Positions 1 through 8,272 of a DNA stretch of 64,000 bases are shown here, piece after piece. Within the stretch, counting starts at the first letter, position 1, and every line of letters begins with the position of its first letter. Below the pieces are notes generated by a model. The model had not been told where the DNA came from. It saw only the letters and a list, made by a program, of their open reading frames with translations, and ran no database searches. The DNA is from Pelagibius sp. Alg239-R121 (lineage in GTDB: Bacteria; Pseudomonadota; Alphaproteobacteria; Kiloniellales; Kiloniellaceae). The stretch is taken from assembly GCF_947331435.1 (NCBI RefSeq), contig NZ_CAMZOF010000007.1, positions 124,001-188,000 of the forward strand. Direction: 5' to 3'. Both the position numbers and the translations under genes were made by a program.

Positions 1-462
1 CGCCACCGAGCGCGTGATCGCCAGCATTCCTAGAGTGACTACGAAGGGTGCGAGCCTGAGATAGGCGATCAGCACGCCGTTGATCAGGCCTACCAGCCCC
101 GCCATACCGATGCAGGCCAGGAACCCGAGGCCCACGCCAAAGCCCGCCTGCATCACCAACCCCGTGACGATCCCGGCCAGCCCCATCAGGGAACCCACTG
201 AAAGGTCGATGCCAGCAGTCACGATCACCGCCGTCATTCCAAGCGCCATGATCCCAAAAAACGCGAAGTTGCGGGTGACGTTGAACATATTGCGGTCGGT
301 CATGAAGACATCGGAGACGACGGACATCACGGCGCCGATTGCTAGGATGGACACGAGAACCCAAAATGGCTGGGTCCGCACAATTGCCTGAAGGCCCGAC
401 ATCTCCTTGCGCGTGGTGACCGTCTGGTCGATGGCTGCGTGATCTCTCGTTTCCGTGGTCAT
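1..462 (-). CDS. ABC sugar transporter permease, N-terminal part (RbsC/FrcC type), cut by window edge
   Basis: Only the first 154 codons are visible; the gene continues off the left edge. After a polar N-terminus of about 30 residues come hydrophobic segments (WVLVSILAIGAVMSVV, then AFFGIMALGMTAVIVTAGIDLSVGS), typical of inner-membrane permeases of the ribose/fructose/inositol ABC family; AGIDLSVGS is the family's usual early motif. The ATG overlaps the stop of the upstream ATPase gene as ATGA, so the two are translationally coupled. The periplasmic binding protein is not in view and probably lies further left. The substrate is not readable from this part. A sugar or inositol is inferred from the RpiR-type operator upstream of the ATPase gene. 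Confidence 0.85.
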   Translation of the reverse strand, partial: MTTETRDHAAIDQTVTTRKEMSGLQAIVRTQPFWVLVSILAIGAVMSVVSDVFMTDRNMFNVTRNFAFFGIMALGMTAVIVTAGIDLSVGSLMGLAGIVTGLVMQAGFGVGLGFLACIGMAGLVGLINGVLIAYLRLAPFVVTLGMLAITRSVA

Positions 463-1199
463 GCCGCTTCGATCGCTCCTGTGATCAAGCCCGTTACCTC
501 TTCAGGCGTGGATTGCGCGATAGCCTTGTCCGCAACTTTCCGGCCGCGACGCAGCACAGCCACCCGGTCGCAGACTTCGAAAACATCGGGCATGCGGTGC
601 GAAATCAGAATGACCGCGTGGTTGGTTTCTTTCAGCCGCTTGATCAGATCGAGTACTTCGGCGACCTGGCGGACCGAGATCGCCGCGGTCGGTTCATCCA
701 TCAGCACCAGCTTGGGATCGCTCAGGCGGGTCCGTGCAATCGCCACGGCCTGTCTTTGGCCGCCCGACATCTGCCGGACGTAATCACGGGGGCGTGTCTC
801 GGACTTTAATTCGACGAACAGTTCTCCGGCCCTGTCGTACATGGCCTGATGATCGAGATAGGAGAAGGGGCCGATTCTGCGCTTGATCTCCCGGCCCAGG
901 AAGACGTTGGCAGCGGCCGTAAGGTTGTCGCAGAGTGCGAGGTCCTGATAGACCACTTCAATTCCGGCGTGGCGTGCGTCGATCGGTTTATGGAACTGGA
1001 CCTGCCGGCCTTCGATCTCGATCGAACCGCCGCTTTGTGGGAAATTGCCCGCGATGATTTTGACCAGCGTGGATTTACCGGCGCCATTGTCTCCCATCAG
1101 GCCGACGGCTTCGCCAGGCTGAATCTCCAGATCAATCCCGGTGAGGGCCTGGATGGCGCCGAAGTTCTTGCTCACGCCTTTGAGCGACAGCAGAGTCAC
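459..1199 (-). CDS. ABC sugar transporter ATP-binding protein (FrcA-like, single domain)
   Basis: This 246-residue cytoplasmic ATPase powers import through the adjacent permease. Walker A (GDNGAGKS, about residues 38-45), the signature MSGGQRQ and Walker B (LVLMDEPTA) are all present, so it should be active. It has one nucleotide-binding domain, like FrcA, and not the tandem-domain RbsA/IatA form. I chose a GTG start at 1199 because a good Shine-Dalgarno (GGGAGGAAC) precedes it; an upstream in-frame extension to 1268 adds a non-homologous MRLCVLC leader. The gene follows a 204-bp AT-rich gap carrying a 16-bp operator shared with the iol promoters, so it probably forms its own transcription unit under the RpiR regulator at 9114-10007. 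Confidence 0.9.
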   Translation of the reverse strand: MTLLSLKGVSKNFGAIQALTGIDLEIQPGEAVGLMGDNGAGKSTLVKIIAGNFPQSGGSIEIEGRQVQFHKPIDARHAGIEVVYQDLALCDNLTAAANVFLGREIKRRIGPFSYLDHQAMYDRAGELFVELKSETRPRDYVRQMSGGQRQAVAIARTRLSDPKLVLMDEPTAAISVRQVAEVLDLIKRLKETNHAVILISHRMPDVFEVCDRVAVLRRGRKVADKAIAQSTPEEVTGLITGAIEAA

Positions 1200-1327
1200 C
1201 GACTGTTCCTCCCTATTTGCTCCCGCTCTCTGCGGGTTCAAAGCCGTGCAAAGGACGCACAACCGCAAATTTTTATTCCAAACACCTTACAAGAGATATG
1301 CAAAATTTCAAGCAGTTTTTTTAATTC

Positions 1328-1343
1328 TGCAATTTTCATTGCA
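1328..1343. promoter_or_regulatory. Putative RpiR (IolR-like) operator before the ABC genes
   Basis: TGCAA-TTTTCA-TTGCA is a perfect 5-bp inverted repeat with a 6-bp spacer, lying in the AT-rich gap upstream of the ABC ATPase gene. The same 16-bp architecture occurs at 5436-5451 and 10074-10089. No convincing -35/-10 pair is visible for the ABC genes, so the promoter position remains open. Confidence 0.6.
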
Positions 1344-1403
1344 AAATTGAATGAGTTATTGAAATCAAGAGAAAACAGATGGTTAGAGGTATCGCCTGCG
1401 AAG

Positions 1404-2537
1404 TTAGGACAGGCTTATCCAACGGTTTTCCGCTGCCGAACGGTACAGCATTTCAACCAGCTTCTGGACCTCATAGCCCTCGCGAAAGTCCGGACCTACG
1501 AGTCCCTGTCCGGCGATGGCGTTGAGAAAATCGCGCACCTCGATGGCTTTGAGATCATTGAAGCCGAGCTGATGCCCGGGAGCGACGCAAAAGTCTCCAT
1601 AGGGCGCATGATCGGGGCCGGCGAGGATGGTACGAAAGCCCTGCAGACCCGCGCGGTCATCCATGCTGTAAAACCGCAATTCATTCAGCCGTTCGCCTGA
1701 GAAGGCCACTGCAGCTTTTGAGCCGTAAACCTCGAAGTCGTGCTGCATCTTGCGGCCTGTCGCGACCCAATTTGCTTCGACCGATCCAGTTGCGCCGTTT
1801 TCGAAATTCACGAAGGCCTGCGCCACATCTTCGGTCTGCACTGTAGCAGTTTCCCGCGAGCCGGCCGCAGTCGGCCGTTCGGGGATCAGGGTTTTACAGG
1901 TACCCATGACCGAAACGATCGGGCCAAGCAGAAAACGAGCCGTTGCAAGAACATGACTGCCCAGATCGGCCAGGGCTCCGCCGCCGCCGGCCGGGTCGTG
2001 GCGCCAGGTAAGAGGCTGGTTGGCATCGGCCATGTAGTCTTCGGCGTGGACACCGCGAAAGCTGCGAATCTCGCCGAGTTCACCGCTTGCGATCATATCG
2101 CGGGCCAGTGCGAACATAGGGTTTTTTAGATAGTTGAATCCGACCTGGGTTACGATCCCAGCGGCTTCGGCTGCCTCGGTCATTTCAAGAGCTTCGGCGG
2201 CACTGGGCGCAAGCGGTTTTTCGCAATAGACATGCTTGCCCGCAGCGATGGCGGCGAGGGCCATTTCCTTGTGCAGAACGTTCGGCGCCGTAATATCGAC
2301 AATATCAATTTCCGGATCCTTCAGCAGACTTCGCCAGTCTGCACTCGCCCTGCGAAAGCCAAACGACTGCCGGGCTGCTTCCGCCGAGGCTTCATCGACA
2401 TCGCAGACGGTGGCAAAATCCAGCTTGAAGGGGAAGTCGAACACCCGCTGCGCGGTCGCAAATCCGAAAACATGGGTCTTCCCCATGAAGCCGGAGCCAA
2501 TCAATCCCAGTCCGATTTTCGGGCTCACGCCAGTCAT
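1404..2537 (-). CDS. Gfo/Idh/MocA family NAD(P)-dependent oxidoreductase
   Basis: This 377-residue cytoplasmic dehydrogenase probably oxidises a sugar or cyclitol. The N-terminal Rossmann fold shows GLIGSGFMGKTH, the CEKPLAP motif supplies the conserved Lys, and the C-terminal domain carries GGGALADLGSHVLATARFL, with the Asp and His expected of the family active site. It resembles second inositol or scyllo-inositol dehydrogenases that accompany iolG in many operons, but the exact substrate cannot be read. I chose the ATG at 2537, which overlaps the upstream stop as ATGA; an ATG at 2549 would add four residues. It is the last gene of the iolG-aldolase-dehydrogenase operon. Confidence 0.88.
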   Translation of the reverse strand: MTGVSPKIGLGLIGSGFMGKTHVFGFATAQRVFDFPFKLDFATVCDVDEASAEAARQSFGFRRASADWRSLLKDPEIDIVDITAPNVLHKEMALAAIAAGKHVYCEKPLAPSAAEALEMTEAAEAAGIVTQVGFNYLKNPMFALARDMIASGELGEIRSFRGVHAEDYMADANQPLTWRHDPAGGGGALADLGSHVLATARFLLGPIVSVMGTCKTLIPERPTAAGSRETATVQTEDVAQAFVNFENGATGSVEANWVATGRKMQHDFEVYGSKAAVAFSGERLNELRFYSMDDRAGLQGFRTILAGPDHAPYGDFCVAPGHQLGFNDLKAIEVRDFLNAIAGQGLVGPDFREGYEVQKLVEMLYRSAAENRWISLS

Positions 2538-3517
2538 CCCGTTACACATTCCCGGCCGTATCCGATTTCCGCCCTGTTGACGACCAGGGCGGCGTCCAGC
2601 TTACCGGCAAAGAAATCGAGAATGTTCCGAGCAGAAGAAACCGCCATCCGCTCAGCACATTCGAGTGTCAGTCCTGCGGCATGAGGCGTGAGAACTGTGT
2701 TCTTGGCATTTGCCAAGAAGTGCCCTTTCGCTGGCGGCTCTTCCTCGAATACATCCAGGCCGGCTCCGGCCAGCGACCCGCTGTTCAAGGCGTTTGCAAG
2801 CGCCGCTTCGTCGACGACTCCGCCGCGCGCCGTGTTGATTACGATGCTGGTGCTTTTCATCGCGCCAAGTTCGACTGCCCCCAAAACCGGACCATCCGAC
2901 TTTGGGGTATGCACCGAGACATAATCGGCGCGTGATAGAGCCAAAAGTAGATCAGGGCAGGGCTCGACATCGGAGGCCGAGAGGTCCTTCGGTCTCAAAT
3001 AAGGATCGTGAACCATGACCCGCATGCCGAAGCCCTGTGCCAGCTTTGCAAGATGGCGACCGATACGGCCGTAACCGATGATCAACAGAGTCTTCGCGTA
3101 GAGCTCTCGTGATTCGAAGGCATTGCGGTATTCCCAGCCTTCACCGCGCGAGGAGGCATCCATTCGCAAGAGCCGTTTCCCCGTCGCCAGCATCAGCATC
3201 ATCGCGTGTTCAGCCACGGTGCGGGAGTTGACGTCGCCCACGATCGCCAGCGGAATGCTGCGTTTGTTGAGCGCGGCGACATCCACTGCGTCGTAACCGA
3301 CGCCGTGCCGGGAGACGACTTTCAGGTTTTTGCTTTTCTCGATGAAGCTGCCCGGCAAAAGCTGTGTACGCACCAGGAGAGCATCGGCGTCGAAAATCTT
3401 CGGCGCCAATGATTCCGTGGAAATCTCCTCGACATAATCGATATTGTAACCTGCGGCACCATAGAGAAGGTCGAGACCGCTGGGATGAAGTTTGCCGCCG
3501 ATCAAAATCCGGGGCAT
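2534..3517 (-). CDS. D-isomer-specific 2-hydroxyacid dehydrogenase
   Basis: This 327-residue NAD-dependent enzyme interconverts a 2-oxoacid and a D-2-hydroxyacid. The Rossmann motif is GYGRIGRHLAK, and the catalytic Arg (NTARGGVVDE), Glu (FEEEPP) and His (LTPHAAG) are all visible, so it should be active. Overall it resembles phosphoglycerate- or hydroxypyruvate-type dehydrogenases without an ACT domain. The start at 3517 lies one base after the aldolase stop; a longer reading frame to 3574 adds an Arg-rich stretch overlapping the aldolase and is unlikely to be real. Paired with the HpcH/HpaI aldolase, it could reduce a 2-oxoacid aldol product or its pyruvate-like half. That role is inference. 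Confidence 0.88.
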   Translation of the reverse strand: MPRILIGGKLHPSGLDLLYGAAGYNIDYVEEISTESLAPKIFDADALLVRTQLLPGSFIEKSKNLKVVSRHGVGYDAVDVAALNKRSIPLAIVGDVNSRTVAEHAMMLMLATGKRLLRMDASSRGEGWEYRNAFESRELYAKTLLIIGYGRIGRHLAKLAQGFGMRVMVHDPYLRPKDLSASDVEPCPDLLLALSRADYVSVHTPKSDGPVLGAVELGAMKSTSIVINTARGGVVDEAALANALNSGSLAGAGLDVFEEEPPAKGHFLANAKNTVLTPHAAGLTLECAERMAVSSARNILDFFAGKLDAALVVNRAEIGYGRECVTG

Positions 3518-3518
3518 G

Positions 3519-4334
3519 TCAGTAACCCTTCGTGTCCGACGCTTCCTCCGTCGTTCCGTGGCCGAGGAGTTCACGGGTTTGCGAAACGCTTGCGGAGGCC
3601 GAGGCGGCTAACAGCCGGACGTCGTTCAAAAGGGTGACCAGATCGAAGCCCCAGCCAATGGCCTTTGCCGCGTAGGCCGGGCTGCCGCAATGAAGACAGG
3701 CGCGGATACCCGCAGTTTTTGCGGCTGCAAGGATCCTTTGGATCGCCTCAATCATTTCCGGTTCTTCACGGTCGAAGCCAGGGGGCAGGCGGCCATTGGT
3801 GACACCGATCGTCAGATCAGCCGGGCCGATGTAAACGCCGTCCAGGCCGGGCGTGCTTACGATCTCTTCAAGGTTCTCCATGGCCTCTGCGGTTTCGATC
3901 ATGGCGAGACACAAAACTTCGTCGTTGGCTTCGGCGGCGTAACCGGCACCGGCGGAAAAGTTGGCGCGCGTCGGGCCGAAACTACGTGTTCCCCTAGGGG
4001 GATAGCGCATGTAGGACACAAGTTGTTCGGCTTCCGCGCGAGAATTGACCATCGGGCAGATGATTCCGTACGCCCCGGCGTCGAGCGCTTTCATGATGGC
4101 ACCCGCATCGAGCCACGGCACTCGTACCATCGGTGTTACGCCGCTGGCCCTCATGGCCTGGAGCATAGGCACTGCACCGCTGTAATCGATGATACCGTGC
4201 TGCAGGTCGACAGTGACGCTGTCGTACCCCTGCGCCGACACGATTTCCGCCGAAAAGGAATTGGCGATCGAGAGCCAGCCATTCAAGGCAGGTTTGCCCT
4301 CTGCCCAGAGGCTTTTCAGTCCATTTTTGATCAT
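3519..4334 (-). CDS. HpcH/HpaI family class II aldolase
   Basis: This 271-residue metal-dependent aldolase belongs to the family of 4-hydroxy-2-oxoheptanedioate and 2-keto-3-deoxy-sugar-acid aldolases, which release pyruvate from 4-hydroxy-2-oxoacids. The family signatures are present: VDLQHG with the catalytic His near residue 46, PRGTRSFGP with the conserved Arg, AMIETAEAMENLEEI with the metal-binding Glu, and GVYIGPADLT with the metal-binding Asp. In an iol-type operon it may cleave a ring-opened or dehydrated inositol derivative. The usual iolB, iolC, iolJ and iolA genes are absent from this window, so an alternative lower pathway is possible but unproven. Confidence 0.88.
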   Translation of the reverse strand: MIKNGLKSLWAEGKPALNGWLSIANSFSAEIVSAQGYDSVTVDLQHGIIDYSGAVPMLQAMRASGVTPMVRVPWLDAGAIMKALDAGAYGIICPMVNSRAEAEQLVSYMRYPPRGTRSFGPTRANFSAGAGYAAEANDEVLCLAMIETAEAMENLEEIVSTPGLDGVYIGPADLTIGVTNGRLPPGFDREEPEMIEAIQRILAAAKTAGIRACLHCGSPAYAAKAIGWGFDLVTLLNDVRLLAASASASVSQTRELLGHGTTEEASDTKGY

Positions 4335-4372
4335 GACATCTCTCTACAGTCGTTGATGTTTGTTGGCTGAAA

Positions 4373-5380
4373 CTATCCGATTTCCTCGACGCGCACACAC
4401 CGCTTCTCTGCAATGGACCTGTAGGCGGCTTCTGCGAGAATCAAAGCTTGGCGTCCATCCTCGAATCCCACTTCCGGCGCGGTCTGGTTTTCGATGCTCT
4501 CCACGAAGGAAGATATCTCCGCCATGAAGGCTTCGTGATAGCGTTCGATGAAAAAGTATAGATAGGGGGCCGCGATCTCGGTGCTGTTCGCGGTGAAGCG
4601 TTTCATCTCCTGCGGTTTGCGGTTGTCGCTGAGCAACATGCCCTTGGTGCCGAGGAGTTCCACCCGCTGATCGTAACCGTAGACGGCGGCGCGCGAGTTA
4701 TTGATATGGCATTGCTTGCCGTCGGCGGTCCGCATGATGATCATCGCCGTATCGACATCGTCTAGCTCGGCCCCGAGTGCCGGATCGATCAGAGCGCCGG
4801 CGACGGCAAAGACCTCGACTGGTTCGTCGTCCAGCATAAAGCGCGCCAGATCGAAATCGTGGATGGTCATATCGCGCAGCAGTCCCCCGGCGGCCTCGAT
4901 GTATTGGCGGGGTGGCAGGCCTGGATCGCGAGACGTAATGACAACCTGATGGAGATCGCCGATCTCGCCGGCGAGCATAGCATCGCGCGCAGCCCGGTGG
5001 CCCGGGTCGAAGCGCCGGTTGAAGCCAAGCTGGATGGGAACCTTCGTGCCCGCGATGGCTTTGGCACAACGGTTGACTCGTTCCAGGTTGAGATCGATCG
5101 GTTTTTCGCACAAGACCGCCTTACCGGCAGCGGTGGCCATTTCGATGTAGTCGGCATGGGTTTCCGTAACGGTGGAAATCAGCACGGCATCAATCTGAGG
5201 GTCTGCGAAAACCGCCTCGGCACTTTGCGCGACTGGCACAGAATGTTCTGACCCGACCTCGTTTGCGGAAGGGGCGTATAGGTCATAGACCGCGGCAAGT
5301 TCCGCTTTCGGATGGGCGGCGATATTGGCGGCATGCATCCGGCCGATTCGACCGCATCCCAGCACTGCGATTTTGACCAT
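4373..5380 (-). CDS. iolG: Inositol 2-dehydrogenase (IolG)
   Basis: This 335-residue NAD-dependent enzyme of the Gfo/Idh/MocA family is predicted to oxidise myo-inositol to 2-keto-myo-inositol (scyllo-inosose). The Rossmann motif VLGCGRIGRMHAAN starts near residue 5. The catalytic Lys lies in CEKPIDL, and the Asp and His in GGLLRDMTIHDFDLARFM match the IolG active-site triad. The length is normal. I chose the ATG at 5380 because GGGAGGACGGGA precedes it; the open frame runs on to 5692 but crosses the divergent iolD start. It is the first gene of the leftward operon and faces iolD across a shared promoter region with an RpiR-type operator. Confidence 0.93.
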   Translation of the reverse strand: MVKIAVLGCGRIGRMHAANIAAHPKAELAAVYDLYAPSANEVGSEHSVPVAQSAEAVFADPQIDAVLISTVTETHADYIEMATAAGKAVLCEKPIDLNLERVNRCAKAIAGTKVPIQLGFNRRFDPGHRAARDAMLAGEIGDLHQVVITSRDPGLPPRQYIEAAGGLLRDMTIHDFDLARFMLDDEPVEVFAVAGALIDPALGAELDDVDTAMIIMRTADGKQCHINNSRAAVYGYDQRVELLGTKGMLLSDNRKPQEMKRFTANSTEIAAPYLYFFIERYHEAFMAEISSFVESIENQTAPEVGFEDGRQALILAEAAYRSIAEKRCVRVEEIG

Positions 5381-5435
5381 TCCCGTCCTCCCTGATTGTG
5401 CTTTTATTATGCGCTGAAAGCCACAAAGTGACATT

Positions 5436-5469
5436 TGCAATAATCGTTGCCATATACTAGTTTTGTCAA
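5436..5469. promoter_or_regulatory. Divergent iolG/iolD control region with RpiR-type operator (5436-5451)
   Basis: TGCAA-TAATCG-TTGCC (5436-5451) matches the sites at 1328 and 10074 except for the last base. On the minus strand a TTGACA -35 (5464-5469) and GATTAT -10 (5440-5445) with an 18-bp spacer point toward iolG, and the operator covers that -10. On the plus strand TATACT at 5453-5458 may serve as the iolD -10. Binding here could repress both directions at once. Confidence 0.55.
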
Positions 5470-5518
5470 TAAACATTCTTAAAAGACGACATAAATCCGC
5501 TCTCGGGGAGGACGAAAA

Positions 5519-7366
5519 ATGACCACTGGAACGGTCCGGCTGACGATGGCGCAGGCTCTGGTCCGCTATCTTTGTAATCAGTTTACGGAACTGGATGGCG
5601 CACGGGTTCCTCTGTTCGCGGGCGTCTTTGGGATTTTCGGCCACGGTAATGTGACCTGTCTCGCCGAGGCCCTGGAAGCTGTTCAGGGTCAACTGCCGAC
5701 CTGGCGTGGTCAGAACGAACAGTCAATGACGCTGGCTGCCATCGCCTATGGCAAGGCCAAGCGCCGCCGCCAGATTATGGTCGCGACGAGTTCTGTTGGC
5801 CCTGGCGCGACCAACATGGTTACGGCGGCGGGGGTTGCCCATTCCAATCGGCTCCCTGTGCTGATCCTCAGCGGCGACGTCTTCGCCAATCGCCGTCCGG
5901 ACCCGGTTCTGCAGCAGGTCGAGCACTTTGGCAATCCAACCACATCGGTCAACGATGCGTTTAAGGCGGTGACCCGCTACTGGGACCGCATCACCCATCC
6001 GGAACAGATCATTTCTTCGCTGCCCCAGGCGGTTGCGGCCATGTTGGACCCGGCGGACTGCGGTCCGGCCTTTATCGGTCTCTGCCAGGACACGCAGGAG
6101 ATCGCATTCGACTATCCCGAAGCCTTCTTCGAGCCACGCATGCATGCCGTGCCGCGGCCGCGGCCGGACCGGGAGCGTCTGGCGGCTGCAGTAGAGAAGC
6201 TGACGTCGGCGAAACGCCCGCTGATCATTGCCGGTGGCGGCGTGCGCTATTCCCAGGCGGAAGAACAGGTCGCTGCCTTCGCCGAATCCCGTGGGATACC
6301 CTTGGCCGAGACCATTGCGGGGAAGGGGACTGTCGTTCACGACCATCCTGCTCACGTCGGGCCGATGGGCGTGATCGGATCCTCCTCGGCGAATGCCATG
6401 GCGGGAGAGGCAGATGTCGTTCTCGCCATCGGAACCCGTCTGCAGGACTTCACCACTGGATCCTGGACTGCTTTCGCAGGGGAGGCCGAATTCATCTCGA
6501 TCAACGCTGCGCGTTGGGACGCGACCAAGCACAGGGCGCTGGCTGTGGTTGGCGATGCGCTGGAGGCGGTCACCGAATTGGACGAAGGGCTTGGCGATTG
6601 GAAGGCCGATGAGGCCTGGACCGCGAAAGGCCGCTCGGAATTTGCCGCTTGGAACCGGCTTCTCGACGAACATCAGAAGCCGACAAATGCGCCGGTACCA
6701 ACTTACGCCCAGGTGGTCGGCGTGGTGAACCGCAAGGCCGGGGAGCGGGATCTGATTCTCACAGCAGCCGGTGGCTTGCCCGGGGAAGTGACCAAGGGCT
6801 GGCGGATCAAAACGCCCGGGACCTTCGATTGCGAGTTCGGATTTTCCTGTATGGGGTACGAGGTGGCTGGTGGCTGGGGTGCGGCCATGGCCGACGAAAG
6901 CCGCACGCCGATCGTCATGTCCGGCGACGGTTCCTACCTGATGATGAATTCGGACATCTACTCTTCGGTGCTCTCCGGTCACAAGATGATCCTGGTGGTC
7001 TGCGACAACGGTGGCTTTGGTGTCATCAACCGGCTGCAGAATTTTAAGGGAGGTGCATCTTTCAACAACCTGATCAAGGACAGCCGGGTGAAGCAACCCT
7101 TTGCGGTCGACTTCGTCAAACACGCAGAATCCATGGGTGCGCTGGGGCGGCAGGTGGAAAGCCTGGCCGACCTCGAGGCGGCGATGGACTGGGCCAAGAC
7201 AACCGACCGCACAACGGTCCTTTCCATCGTGACCGACGCCTTTTCCTGGGTGCCGGGCGACGCGGCCTGGGATGTCGGCGTGCCGGAAGTAAGCGATCGG
7301 GATGAGGTGCGGGCCGCCCGCAAGGATCACGATGATATTCGCGCGAAACAACGCATCGGAGTCTGA
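5519..7366 (+). CDS. iolD: 3D-(3,5/4)-trihydroxycyclohexane-1,2-dione hydrolase (IolD)
   Basis: This 615-residue thiamine-diphosphate enzyme opens the cyclohexane ring in inositol catabolism, producing 5-deoxy-glucuronate. The acetolactate-synthase-like fold is clear: an N-terminal pyrimidine-binding domain with the cofactor-activating Glu in GQNEQSMTLAAIAYGKA, a central domain (RPLIIAGGGVRYSQ), and a C-terminal diphosphate-binding domain with GDGSYLMMNSD. Length is normal for IolD. The ATG at 5519 follows a strong GGGGAGGA Shine-Dalgarno. It is the first gene of iolD-iolE-SDR, three bases from the next start, and is probably controlled by the operator at 5436. Confidence 0.95.
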   Translation: MTTGTVRLTMAQALVRYLCNQFTELDGARVPLFAGVFGIFGHGNVTCLAEALEAVQGQLPTWRGQNEQSMTLAAIAYGKAKRRRQIMVATSSVGPGATNMVTAAGVAHSNRLPVLILSGDVFANRRPDPVLQQVEHFGNPTTSVNDAFKAVTRYWDRITHPEQIISSLPQAVAAMLDPADCGPAFIGLCQDTQEIAFDYPEAFFEPRMHAVPRPRPDRERLAAAVEKLTSAKRPLIIAGGGVRYSQAEEQVAAFAESRGIPLAETIAGKGTVVHDHPAHVGPMGVIGSSSANAMAGEADVVLAIGTRLQDFTTGSWTAFAGEAEFISINAARWDATKHRALAVVGDALEAVTELDEGLGDWKADEAWTAKGRSEFAAWNRLLDEHQKPTNAPVPTYAQVVGVVNRKAGERDLILTAAGGLPGEVTKGWRIKTPGTFDCEFGFSCMGYEVAGGWGAAMADESRTPIVMSGDGSYLMMNSDIYSSVLSGHKMILVVCDNGGFGVINRLQNFKGGASFNNLIKDSRVKQPFAVDFVKHAESMGALGRQVESLADLEAAMDWAKTTDRTTVLSIVTDAFSWVPGDAAWDVGVPEVSDRDEVRAARKDHDDIRAKQRIGV

Positions 7367-7369
7367 AGC

Positions 7370-8272
7370 ATGAAGGCAAAACTCGGCATTGCGCCCATTG
7401 CCTGGTCGAACGACGACCTGCCGGAACTGGGCGGCGATACGCCTCTGGAAACCTGTCTGAGTGAAGCGCGTGAAGCGGGCTTCCTGGGTGTGGAAACCGG
7501 CGGCAAGTTTCCCACGACCACACCTGAACTGCGCACCGCACTGGGAGTGCACGGTTTGCGACTGGCCTCGGGCTGGTACTCGGGCACGGTGCTGGATTCC
7601 GAGCTGGAAGCCGAGAAAGAGCAGGCGATAGCTCAGCTTACACTGTTCCGGGACCTCAATGCCCCCTGCATAGTCTACGGCGAGACCGCGGGGACCATTC
7701 AGAATGTCCGCGGTGCAGCCCTTAATAGCCGGCGTACACTGGCCGAAGACGATTTCAAAGACTACGGCCGAAAACTGACAGCCTTCGCCGAATTTTGTGC
7801 AGAACAGGGTGTGCCGTTGGCGTTCCACCACCACATGGGGACGGCTGTCGAGACTGAGCGGGACCTGGACCTGCTGATGGCACATACGGGAGCGGCGGTT
7901 CGCTTGCTCTTTGACGCAGGGCACATGGCCTTCGCCGGCGGTGAGGTTTTGCGGGTCATCGAAAAACATGCGGCTCGGATCATTCATGTCCACGCAAAGG
8001 ATGTTCGTGGCGATGTCCTGAATAGCCTCGCGCGCGACCGCGAGAGTTTTCTCGATGCTGTGCTTAAGGGGGCTTTCACCGTACCCGGCGACGGCGGCCT
8101 GAACTTCAACGACATTGTTCAGCGGCTGGCAGATAACGGCTATGAAGGCTGGTTCGTGGTGGAGGCTGAACAGGACCCGGTCAAGGCGCCCCCATTGGAA
8201 TACGCTAAGATTGGACACCGAGCCCTGACAACTGCGCTCCTGTCCGCCGGTTACGAAATCGAGGAGGCATAA
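7370..8272 (+). CDS. iolE: Inosose (2-keto-myo-inositol) dehydratase (IolE)
   Basis: This 300-residue TIM-barrel protein of the xylose-isomerase/AP-endonuclease-2 fold dehydrates scyllo-inosose to 3D-(3,5/4)-trihydroxycyclohexane-1,2-dione, the substrate of IolD next door. Visible family features are KLGIAPIAWSNDD at the N-terminus, ETGGKFP, the metal-site region LAFHHHMGT, RLLFDAGHMAFAGG, and HVHAKDVR followed by GWFVVEAEQDP near the C-terminus. It starts three bases after iolD ends and its TAA is directly followed by the ATG of the SDR gene, so the three genes are one transcript. Confidence 0.94.
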   Translation: MKAKLGIAPIAWSNDDLPELGGDTPLETCLSEAREAGFLGVETGGKFPTTTPELRTALGVHGLRLASGWYSGTVLDSELEAEKEQAIAQLTLFRDLNAPCIVYGETAGTIQNVRGAALNSRRTLAEDDFKDYGRKLTAFAEFCAEQGVPLAFHHHMGTAVETERDLDLLMAHTGAAVRLLFDAGHMAFAGGEVLRVIEKHAARIIHVHAKDVRGDVLNSLARDRESFLDAVLKGAFTVPGDGGLNFNDIVQRLADNGYEGWFVVEAEQDPVKAPPLEYAKIGHRALTTALLSAGYEIEEA